This document shows positions 40,052 through 46,082 of a stretch of DNA of 46,082 nucleotides, piece by piece; the stretch's first letter is position 1, and every line of letters begins with the position of its first letter. Source of the DNA: Nocardioides sp. (GTDB lineage: Bacteria > Actinomycetota > Actinomycetes > Propionibacteriales > Nocardioidaceae). Both the position numbers and the translations under genes were made by a program. Under the pieces are notes generated by a model that worked only from the letters and a program-made list of their open reading frames with translations, was not told where the DNA came from and did not search any database. Location of the stretch: positions 1 through 46,082 of the forward strand of contig NZ_JASEEQ010000021.1 in the NCBI RefSeq assembly GCF_030019515.1, given 5' to 3'.

Positions 40052-40057
40052 TAAACT
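40052..40057 (+). promoter_or_regulatory. -10 box of a probably leaderless PadR transcript
   Basis: TAAACT lies seven bases before ATG 40065, and no ribosome site precedes that ATG, as at 18409-18421. No clear -35 is seen. The gap to the divergent glucokinase gene is only 23 bases. Confidence 0.45.
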
Positions 40058-40064
40058 GCGGGGT

Positions 40065-40700
40065 ATGTCGGCGCACGAGACCCGGATGCTGCTGCTGGGT
40101 GCCGTGGCGCTCTTCGAGCCGGTCAACGGCTACCAGATCCGCCGCGAGCTGCTGTCCTGGCAGGTGGACCGGTGGGCGCACACCAACCCGGGCTCGATCT
40201 ATCACGGCCTGACCTCGCTGACCGGGCTCGGCCACCTGGTCCGGCACGACCTGGTCGACGGCGGCCGCGAGGTCGCGGTCTACGAGCTGACCGAGAGCGG
40301 TCGCACCGAGCTGGAGCGGCTGCTGGTGGAGGCGCTGGAGGCCGTCAACCCCTACGAGCGCAGCGCGTTCACGGTGGCGTTCTCGATGCTGCCGCTCCTC
40401 GACCGCGACCGGGTGCTGCGCAGCCTGACCCGGCGGCGCGTGGGGCTCGAGCGGACGGTGGCCGAGCTCGCGGCCACCGAGCCGGGCGTCGCACCCCCGC
40501 ACGCGACCCGGAGCATGCTGCTCTGGCTCGACCTCGCGGTCGCCGAGCTCGCCTGGCTGCGCGAGACCATCGCGGAGATCCGCGCGGGCACGCTCGCCTT
40601 CGAGATCGGTGACGACTGGGGCTGGACCCCGCCCGCCGGCGACCCGGGCTGGCAGATGACCACCGACCGGGAGAAGTACCGCTCGCTACTCGGCCGCTGA
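40065..40700 (+). CDS. PadR-family transcriptional regulator
   Basis: 211 aa. The N-terminal winged helix (MLLLGAVALFEPVNGYQIRR, then SIYHGLTSLTGLGHLVRHDL) and the C-terminal helical Vir-type domain are both present. The family usually controls drug or phenolic-stress exporters. The DrrAB-type exporter genes with tandem palindromes lie 1.9 kb downstream, the nearest plausible targets besides itself and the glucokinase. ATG 40065 is preferred over an upstream ATG at 40026 that lies inside the glucokinase gene. Its stop overlaps the convergent NYN gene by 15 bases. Confidence 0.87.
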   Translation: MSAHETRMLLLGAVALFEPVNGYQIRRELLSWQVDRWAHTNPGSIYHGLTSLTGLGHLVRHDLVDGGREVAVYELTESGRTELERLLVEALEAVNPYERSAFTVAFSMLPLLDRDRVLRSLTRRRVGLERTVAELAATEPGVAPPHATRSMLLWLDLAVAELAWLRETIAEIRAGTLAFEIGDDWGWTPPAGDPGWQMTTDREKYRSLLGR

Positions 40701-41597
40701 GCCCGGCGCCGCCGCGCCCTTCCTCGTCCGCGCGGTCTTCTTCGCGGTCTTCTTCGCCACGTTCTCGGCCGGCTCCTCCTCGGGTGCCTGCTTCGGGGCG
40801 CCCTTGCTGGCGGCCGCCCGCTTGCGCGGCGGTCGCTGCGAGCGCAGGCGGACCCGCGGCTGGCCGCCGTCGGGATGGTCGAGATCCAGGTAGGACTGCG
40901 CGCCGGCGAGAGCGCTGAGCCGCGGGAAGCCGTAGTGGCGCGGGTCGAACGCGGCGTGCGTCTTGCCCAGGTAGCTGCCGACCGACCCGAGCGCGGACCA
41001 GCCGTCGTCCTGTGCGGTGCTGCGGACCGCGGCCTCCAGGATCGTGCGCAGGTCCGGCAGCGAGTCGGCCTCCGCCTCGGCATCGTCCTCGTGGTCGGCC
41101 GCGTGGTCGGCTCGGCGGTCGGCCCCGGCGTCCTTCCCCTGCGCCTGGTCGGCCTCGTCGCGCAGCACCTCGAGGAAGATGAACTTGTCGCAGGCCGCCT
41201 GGAGCGAGGCCGGTGTCCGCCGCCGCCCCAAGCCGTAGACGGTCTTGCCGGATTCGCGCACCCGGGTCGCGAGCCGGGTGAAGTCGCTGTCGCTCGACAC
41301 GATCGCGAACGCGTCGAGATTGCCGGAGTAGAGCAGGTCCATCGCGTCGATGATCAACGCGGAGTCCGTGGAGTTCTTGCCGATCGTGTTGGCGAACTGC
41401 TGGATCGGTCGGATGGCGTGCCGCGCCAGCTCGCCCTTCCAGCCGGTCAGCTGCTGGGTCGTCCAGTCGCCGTAGGCACGCTTGACGGTGGGGACGCCGT
41501 ACCGCGCCAGCTCGGCGAGCAGCGCCGCGGCGTGGGAGGCCGAGACGTTGTCGGCGTCGATCAGGACCGCGAGGCGTACGTCGGAGGGTTCGGTCAC
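40686..41597 (-). CDS. NYN-domain (LabA/PIN-like) RNA-processing protein with C-terminal LOTUS/OST-HTH domain
   Basis: 303 aa. The N-terminal 150 residues are a NYN/PIN-fold nuclease domain: VLIDADN (11-17; two of the acidic metal ligands), STDSALIIDAMDLLYSG and VSSDSDFTRLATRVRE (the others). After a charged, Ala/Asp/Glu-rich linker comes a LOTUS-type winged helix (ILEAAVRSTAQDDGWSALGS, then SYLGKTHAAFDPRHYG). The C-terminus is a Lys/Ala-rich tail (KKTAKKTARTRKG) that probably binds nucleic acid. Such proteins are thought to cut or bind RNA. Two adjacent GTG codons (41600, 41597) could start it; the second has the better spacing to AGGAG. Confidence 0.87.
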   Translation of the reverse strand: MTEPSDVRLAVLIDADNVSASHAAALLAELARYGVPTVKRAYGDWTTQQLTGWKGELARHAIRPIQQFANTIGKNSTDSALIIDAMDLLYSGNLDAFAIVSSDSDFTRLATRVRESGKTVYGLGRRRTPASLQAACDKFIFLEVLRDEADQAQGKDAGADRRADHAADHEDDAEAEADSLPDLRTILEAAVRSTAQDDGWSALGSVGSYLGKTHAAFDPRHYGFPRLSALAGAQSYLDLDHPDGGQPRVRLRSQRPPRKRAAASKGAPKQAPEEEPAENVAKKTAKKTARTRKGAAAPGSAAE

Positions 41598-41662
41598 CAC
41601 CCACTCCTACCACCCCCCGTAAACGAGGTGCCGACCGGCGCGCCAGGTGTCACGCTCGGGGC

Positions 41663-42421
41663 GTGCCCACCCAGCTGCCGATGGCGCGTCACCTCGACGC
41701 GATCCGCTCCGCGATGGTGGCCTTCGTCCGGTACGCCGACCGCGCCGGGCTCGCGGCCGCCGTGCCGACCTGCCCCGACTGGACCGTCCGGGACCTGGTC
41801 GCCCACCAGGGCATGGTGCACCGCTGGGCGGCGGCCCTGGTGCGCGGCGAGCGCGACATCGACCCGGACGCGTTCGAGGCCGTCGGCCGGGCCGAGCCGG
41901 ACCCGCTGGAGTGGCTCCGCGACGGAGCGGTCGCGCTCGCCGACGAGCTCACCCGGGCGCCGGCGGACCTGCGCGCGCTGGTGTTCCTCCACGACGCCCC
42001 CGCGCCGCGGGAGTTCTGGGCGCGCCGGCAGTGCCACGAGACCACCGTGCACGCCGTCGACGCGCTCGCGGCGGCGCTCGGCCGCTGGCCGACGGCGGAG
42101 GAGACCTGGATCGAGCCGGACCTGGCCGTCGACGGGATCGACGAGCTGCTGGGCGGGTTCCTGACCCGGCCGCGCTCCCGGCTGCGCTGCGAGGAGGAGG
42201 CCCTCCTCGTGGTCGCGCCCGACGACGCCCCCGACTGCTGGCTGGTCCACCTCGGCCCCGGGCCGGCCGTCACCGAGCGGCGGGTCGGTCCCGTGTTCGC
42301 CGACGCGGACTGGCGGCTCGACGGCTCGGCGGCCTCGCTGTACCTGGCGCTGTGGAACCGGGCGCGGCGGCCCGGCCTGGACGCCGGCTGGCGCGATCGC
42401 GCGGCCGTGACCTGGGGCTGA
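41663..42421 (+). CDS. maleylpyruvate isomerase family, mycothiol-dependent enzyme (DinB-like)
   Basis: 252 aa. The N-terminal DinB-like four-helix bundle shows the usual CPDWTVRDLVAHQGMVHRWA block with H48, and CHETTVHAVDALAAA, which supply the metal ligands; the C-terminal half is the small MDMPI-type domain ending AVTWG. Members use mycothiol, the actinobacterial thiol, for isomerisation or transfer reactions; most have no known substrate. The start is GTG 41663. It stands alone. Confidence 0.83.
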   Translation: MPTQLPMARHLDAIRSAMVAFVRYADRAGLAAAVPTCPDWTVRDLVAHQGMVHRWAAALVRGERDIDPDAFEAVGRAEPDPLEWLRDGAVALADELTRAPADLRALVFLHDAPAPREFWARRQCHETTVHAVDALAAALGRWPTAEETWIEPDLAVDGIDELLGGFLTRPRSRLRCEEEALLVVAPDDAPDCWLVHLGPGPAVTERRVGPVFADADWRLDGSAASLYLALWNRARRPGLDAGWRDRAAVTWG

Positions 42422-42427
42422 CCCTGG

Positions 42428-42466
42428 GCGGTGAACGGGGGCGGTGAACGGGGGCGGTGAACGGGG
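42428..42466 (+). repeat. three perfect tandem copies of a 13-base unit
   Basis: GCGGTGAACGGGG is repeated exactly three times without spacer just after the stop of the MDMPI-family gene. It has no coding role. The copy number is likely to vary between strains through replication slippage. Confidence 0.85.
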
Positions 42467-42525
42467 CCGATGAGTCGCGACGCCCGCACCGGTCTGCATC
42501 CCGCGGCCGGGACTTGACCGATGAC

Positions 42526-42561
42526 TGTTCAACGTTGAACACTGGTGTTCAAACTTGACCA
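42526..42561. promoter_or_regulatory. tandem palindromic operator in front of the DrrAB-type exporter
   Basis: TGTTCAACGTTGAACA (42526-42541) is a perfect 16-base palindrome. TGTTCAAACTTGACCA (42546-42561) repeats it with 13 of 16 matches exactly 20 bases (two helical turns) later, so two dimers could bind on one face of the DNA. A -35-like TTGACC lies at 42514-42519. The ATP-binding protein starts at 42574. The regulator is not adjacent; the PadR at 40065 is the closest candidate. Confidence 0.65.
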
Positions 42562-42573
42562 CAGGGGGAATCC

Positions 42574-43590
42574 ATGATCCAGGCACGAGGACTCGTGCAG
42601 ACGTTCCACACCGGACGGGGAAAGACCGCCAAGGAGGTCCGGGCCGTCGACGGCGTGGACCTCGACGTCCACGAGGGCGAGGTGGTCGGCTTCCTCGGCC
42701 CGAACGGCGCCGGCAAGACCACCACGCTCCGGATGCTCACCACGCTGCTGAGGCCCACGGCCGGATCCGCCACGGTGGCCGGCTACGACGTGGTCACCGA
42801 GTCGGTTCAGGTGCGGCGCAGCATCGGCTACGTCTCGCAGGTGGGCTCGACGTTCTCCGGCGCCTTCGCCGGCGACGAGGTCGTCGACCACGGGATGCTG
42901 TACGGGATGTCGCGGGCCGACGCCGTACGCCGTGGGCAGGAGCTGTTCGCCCGGCTCCAGCTGGACGGGCTGTGGAGGCGGATGCCGAAGAACATGTCCG
43001 GCGGGCAGAAGCGCCGCCTCGACGTGGCGATGGGCCTGATCCACGACCCCCGCCTGGTGTTCCTCGACGAGCCGACCACCGGCCTCGACCCGCAGGCTCG
43101 GGCGAACCTGTGGGAGCACATCCGCGGGCTGCGCACCCGGCTCGGTGCCACCGTCTTCCTCACCACCCACTACCTCGACGAGGCCGACGCGCTCGCCGAC
43201 CGGATCGTGATCATCGACCAAGGCCGGATCGTCGCCTCCGACACCGCCGACAACCTCAAGGCTCAGGTCGCCGGCGACCTCGTCGACCTCGAGGTGGCCG
43301 ACCCCGGCCAGGTCGCCGTGGCCGCCGCCCGCCTGGGCGCGCTGGCCCACGGCGCCGGCGGCGTCGAGACCGACCACCGCCACGTCCGTGCCCGCGTGCA
43401 GCGCGCCGGGCGCGTCGTACCGGCGCTGCTGCGTGACCTCGACGGCGCCGGGGTGGCCCTGGACTCCATCGAGGTGCTCCGCCCCACGCTCGACGACGTG
43501 TTCTTGTCCCTCACCGGCCGGTCGCTGCGCGACGCCGACGCCACCGACCCCGGCGCCGTCCCCACCCAGCCCGAGGAGGTGCTCGCGTGA
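42574..43590 (+). CDS. DrrA-type drug-export ABC ATP-binding protein
   Basis: 338 aa. Walker A GPNGAGKTT (42-50), signature MSGGQKRRLDVA, Walker B LVFLDEPTTGLDP, switch histidine in LTTHYLDEAD. The C-terminal 100 residues (DLVDLEVADPGQ to VLRPTLDDVFLSLTG) are the regulatory extension found in daunorubicin-resistance ATPases; the LDDVFLSLTGRSLRD ending is diagnostic. The ATG follows GGGGGAA. It overlaps the permease gene by four bases. The cargo is unknown. Confidence 0.92.
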   Translation: MIQARGLVQTFHTGRGKTAKEVRAVDGVDLDVHEGEVVGFLGPNGAGKTTTLRMLTTLLRPTAGSATVAGYDVVTESVQVRRSIGYVSQVGSTFSGAFAGDEVVDHGMLYGMSRADAVRRGQELFARLQLDGLWRRMPKNMSGGQKRRLDVAMGLIHDPRLVFLDEPTTGLDPQARANLWEHIRGLRTRLGATVFLTTHYLDEADALADRIVIIDQGRIVASDTADNLKAQVAGDLVDLEVADPGQVAVAAARLGALAHGAGGVETDHRHVRARVQRAGRVVPALLRDLDGAGVALDSIEVLRPTLDDVFLSLTGRSLRDADATDPGAVPTQPEEVLA

Positions 43591-44348
43591 CGTTCCTCCG
43601 CGAGAGCTCGATCGTCTTCCGCCGCCAGATCCGGATGAACCTGCGCAACCCCGCCTGGGTGCTGATCGGGATCATGCAGCCGGTCCTCTACCTGCTGCTG
43701 TTCGGTCCGCTGCTCAAGCCGCTGGTGGGCTCCTTCGACACCGGGACCGCCAACGCCTACACGTTCCTGGTGCCCGGGCTGCTCGTGCAGCTGGGCATGT
43801 TCGGCGCGTTCTTCGCGGGCTTCGCGCTGATCGGCGAGTGGCGCGAGGGCGTGATCGAGGCCGAGCGGGTGACCCCGGCCAACCGGTCCGCGCTGCTGGT
43901 CGGGCGCCTGATGCGCGACGTGCTGCAGCTGCTCGTGCAGGCGCTGATCCTGGTCGGGCTCGGCCTGGCGATGGGGTTGCGCGGCTCGGCCGTCGGGATC
44001 GGGCTCGGCATCCTGATCACCCTCCTGATCGGCGGCGCCTGCGCGGCCGCCTCCAACGCGCTGGCGCTCACCACGAAGAGCGAGGACGTGATGGCGCCGG
44101 TGATCAACATCGTGATGATGCCGGTGCTCCTGCTCAGCGGCATCCTGCTGCCGATGACCCTCGGCCCGGCCTGGCTGGAGCGGGCCAGCGACCTGATGCC
44201 GTTCCGGTACGTCGTCGACGCCGTCCGGGACGGGTTCGCCGGCGACGTCGCGAGCTCGGCGGTGCTGTGGGGCCTGGTCTGGTCGGTCGCGCTGGCCGCC
44301 CTCGGCGGCTGGTGGGGCACCGCGACCTTCCGTCGCGAGAACTCCTGA
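43587..44348 (+). CDS. DrrB-type ABC-2 exporter permease
   Basis: 253 aa with six hydrophobic segments. The N-terminal RQIRMNLRNPAWVLIGIMQP is the typical DrrB entry; the ABC-2 signature region reads AASNALALTTKSEDVMAPVI and LLSGILLPMTLGPAWLERAS, the usual conserved block before helix 6. GTG 43587 overlaps the ATPase stop. It forms one exporter with DrrA. The 217 bases after it hold the promoter of alkB. Confidence 0.9.
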   Translation: MTFLRESSIVFRRQIRMNLRNPAWVLIGIMQPVLYLLLFGPLLKPLVGSFDTGTANAYTFLVPGLLVQLGMFGAFFAGFALIGEWREGVIEAERVTPANRSALLVGRLMRDVLQLLVQALILVGLGLAMGLRGSAVGIGLGILITLLIGGACAAASNALALTTKSEDVMAPVINIVMMPVLLLSGILLPMTLGPAWLERASDLMPFRYVVDAVRDGFAGDVASSAVLWGLVWSVALAALGGWWGTATFRRENS

Positions 44349-44499
44349 CCGCGTCTCGAGCCCGCGGCTCGCGCGTCGCCTTCGGCGCCGCGCGCGGCCG
44401 CGGATCGGTCCTGCGGTCGATCGCCAGACGGTGTGGTTGCGGTCGGCGGGTCCCTTGCGCGCCACGCGGTGGACGTTTGTGCACTGCAGGTCTAGACAG

Positions 44500-44526
44500 T
44501 TGACATTTCCTGTGGTTTTGTAAAGG
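44500..44526 (+). promoter_or_regulatory. possible promoter of the alkB-rubredoxin gene
   Basis: TTGACA (44500-44505) is a perfect -35. The best -10 is unclear: TAAAGG (44521-44526) lies after only 15 bases. CCTGTG (44509-44514) and CACAGG (44549-44554) form a wide inverted repeat that reaches the ribosome site AGGAGG (44552-44557). Conditional use with an activator or a relieved repressor would fit, as inference. Confidence 0.4.
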
Positions 44527-44565
44527 CCTGGACGTGACCACCGTCATTCACAGGAGGCCGAGCCC

Positions 44566-46026
44566 ATGACCGCGATCCCCCCCGCCGTCCCGCACAGCAC
44601 CGTGCCGGCCGGGTCTACCGCGACCTGGAGGGACAAGAAGCGCTACCTGTGGCTGATCGGGCTGGTGGTGCCCTCGCTCGCGTTCATCGGCTACGGGCTG
44701 TGGGCGCTCACCGGCTGGGGGGTGTGGTTCTGGATCGGGCCGTTCGTGATCCTGGTGGTGGTCCCCGCCATCGACCTGGTCGCGGGCCTGGACCGCTCCA
44801 ACCCGCCCGACGACGTGATCGAGGCGCTGGAGCAGGATCGCTACTACCGGTGGATCACCTATCTGTTCCTGCCGATCCAGTACGCCGGCTTCGTCGGCGC
44901 GATGTGGTTGATCTCGGGGGAGTTCATCGGAGGTGGCGCGGACCTCGCGACCATCGACAAGATCGGGCTGGCCGTCTCCATCGGCTGCATCGGCGGCATC
45001 GGCATCAACACCGCACACGAGCTGGGCCACAAGCGGGAGGCCAACGAGCGCTGGCTCTCGAAGATCGCCCTGGCGCAGAGCTTCTACGGGCACTTCTACA
45101 TCGAGCACAACCGCGGCCACCACGTGCGGGTCGCCACCCCGGAGGACCCGGCCAGCAGCCGGGTCGGCGAGAACTTCTACCAGTTCTGGCCGCGCACGGT
45201 CTGGGGCTCGCTGAGGTCCGCGTGGCGCCTGGAGAAGCGCCGCTACGCCCGCAAGAAGCAGCACCCGTTCCGGATCGGCAACGACGTCTTGAACGCGTGG
45301 CTGATGTCGGCGGTCCTGTGGGGCGCGCTGGTCGCCTGGCTCGGCGTCGGGCTGCTGCCGTACCTGTTGATCCAGGCGGTCGTCGGCTTCTCGCTGCTCG
45401 AGGTCGTGAACTACATGGAGCACTACGGGATGCTGCGCCAGCGCGTCGGCGTCGGCGAGCGGCAGCGCTACGAGCGCGTCGACCCCACGCACTCGTGGAA
45501 CTCCAACAACATCGCCACGAACGTGCTGCTCTACCACCTGCAGCGGCACAGCGACCACCACGCGAACCCGACCCGGCGCTACCAGGCGCTGCGCGACTTC
45601 GAGGAGTCGCCGGTGCTGCCGACGGGGTACGCCGGGATGATCGTGCTCGCCATCGTCCCCGCGATCTGGCGCCGGGTGATGGACCCGCGGGTGCGCGCGC
45701 ACTTCGACGGTGACCTGTCGCGGGCCAACCTGTCCCCCCGCAAGCGGGACAAGATCCTCGCCCAGTACCCGCCGCCCGCGGTCGCCCCCGCCGACGGTGG
45801 CCTCGAGGCTCGCTCCGCGCGCACCTCGACCACCGGCGCCGAGGAGACCCTGGCCGCTCGCTGCCCCGGCTGCGGCTACACCTACCGGGTCGAGGAGGGC
45901 AACGAGCTCGAGGGCTTCGCGGCCGGCACCGCCTGGGCCGACGTACCCGACGACTGGTGCTGCCCGGACTGCGGCGTACGCGAGAAGGTCGACTTCGTGC
46001 CGCTCACCGAGGCCGCGGCCTCCTAG
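44566..46026 (+). CDS. alkB: alkane 1-monooxygenase (AlkB) fused to a C-terminal rubredoxin
   Basis: 486 aa. The membrane di-iron hydroxylase part has all the histidine boxes: HELGHK (H151, H155), EHNRGHH (180-186), LQRHSDHHANP near 325, and the AlkB-specific NYMEHYGM. About six hydrophobic segments surround them. After an Ala/Thr/Gly linker (about 410-430), a complete rubredoxin follows with iron-binding C433, C436, C466 and C469 (CPGCGY and CPDCGV). The enzyme oxidises the terminal methyl of n-alkanes using O2, with the fused rubredoxin supplying electrons; a rubredoxin reductase is still needed and is not in the window. The fusion is known in Nocardioides, Dietzia and other actinobacteria. 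AGGAGG lies eight bases before the ATG. Confidence 0.95.
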   Translation: MTAIPPAVPHSTVPAGSTATWRDKKRYLWLIGLVVPSLAFIGYGLWALTGWGVWFWIGPFVILVVVPAIDLVAGLDRSNPPDDVIEALEQDRYYRWITYLFLPIQYAGFVGAMWLISGEFIGGGADLATIDKIGLAVSIGCIGGIGINTAHELGHKREANERWLSKIALAQSFYGHFYIEHNRGHHVRVATPEDPASSRVGENFYQFWPRTVWGSLRSAWRLEKRRYARKKQHPFRIGNDVLNAWLMSAVLWGALVAWLGVGLLPYLLIQAVVGFSLLEVVNYMEHYGMLRQRVGVGERQRYERVDPTHSWNSNNIATNVLLYHLQRHSDHHANPTRRYQALRDFEESPVLPTGYAGMIVLAIVPAIWRRVMDPRVRAHFDGDLSRANLSPRKRDKILAQYPPPAVAPADGGLEARSARTSTTGAEETLAARCPGCGYTYRVEEGNELEGFAAGTAWADVPDDWCCPDCGVREKVDFVPLTEAAAS

Positions 46027-46082
46027 CTGTACCCGGCCAGGACGTTGGTAGCGGCGAGCCTGGTTGAACGAACGAGAACCTC

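Noticed and set aside
42428..42466. CRISPR array
   Set aside because: The three repeats are contiguous 13-mers without spacers and no cas gene is near.
45850..46026. Separate rubredoxin gene after alkB
   Set aside because: The reading frame is continuous from the AlkB domain through a linker, with no stop and no internal ribosome site; a known fusion type.
46027..46082. A further operator of the island type at the right end (GAACGAACGAGAACC)
   Set aside because: It shares only the GAACG half with the 15-base site and has no palindromic partner before the window ends.

Overview
The window looks like chromosomal DNA of a high-GC actinobacterium, most likely Nocardioides or a close relative (Propionibacteriales). 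The signs are an AlkB alkane hydroxylase fused to rubredoxin, a polyphosphate-glucokinase-type ROK kinase, a mycothiol-dependent-isomerase-family protein, frequent GTG/TTG starts and leaderless starts. The assignment is by gene content and style only.

Left part (1 to about 25.0 kb): a catabolic island for a CoA-activated acid. It holds a carboxyltransferase fragment and a tiny biotin carrier (minus strand); a YhdH/AcuI-type reductase; a zinc dehydrogenase, SDR, fused E1 alpha-beta thiamine enzyme and MaoC hydratase; a complete five-gene branched-chain-type ABC importer; a TetR regulator; a seven-gene operon (ACAD11-type dehydrogenase, SDR, ACAD11-type kinase, two crotonases, MaoC, acyl-CoA ligase); and a carboxyltransferase, beta-ketoacyl synthase and SDR operon. 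Five copies of one 15-base palindromic element (three identical, two at 12/15) stand in front of the transcription units, one of them beside tetR, so the island reads as a single TetR regulon. The ACAD11-type dehydrogenase beside an ACAD11-type kinase, with ligase, SDR and hydratases, matches the logic of 4-hydroxyacyl-CoA degradation (LvaA/LvaC of Pseudomonas putida; ACAD10/ACAD11 of mammals). I infer a gamma-hydroxy or gamma-keto acid, or a lactone-derived acid, as substrate.

The island ends in decay: from 22.35 to 24.99 kb a TetR gene, an unidentified remnant, an enoyl-CoA hydratase and a CaiB-type CoA-transferase are all frameshifted in a row. A 635-base gene-free stretch full of inverted repeats follows, and then base composition rises.

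Right part (25.6 to 46.1 kb): ordinary high-GC genes. In order: lipoate-ligase-family protein; secreted protein with an ABC-2 exporter; aldo/keto reductase; zinc dehydrogenase; a membrane protein with an extracytoplasmic propeller-like domain; two small membrane proteins; SRPBCC protein; ACT-malic enzyme; MmpL exporter with divergent MarR; polyphosphate glucokinase; PadR; NYN-LOTUS protein; mycothiol-dependent-isomerase-like protein; a DrrAB-type ABC exporter behind tandem palindromes; and the AlkB-rubredoxin fusion. A compound palindrome lies at 35.15-35.21 kb. I saw no rRNA, tRNA, CRISPR array, insertion sequence or integrase.
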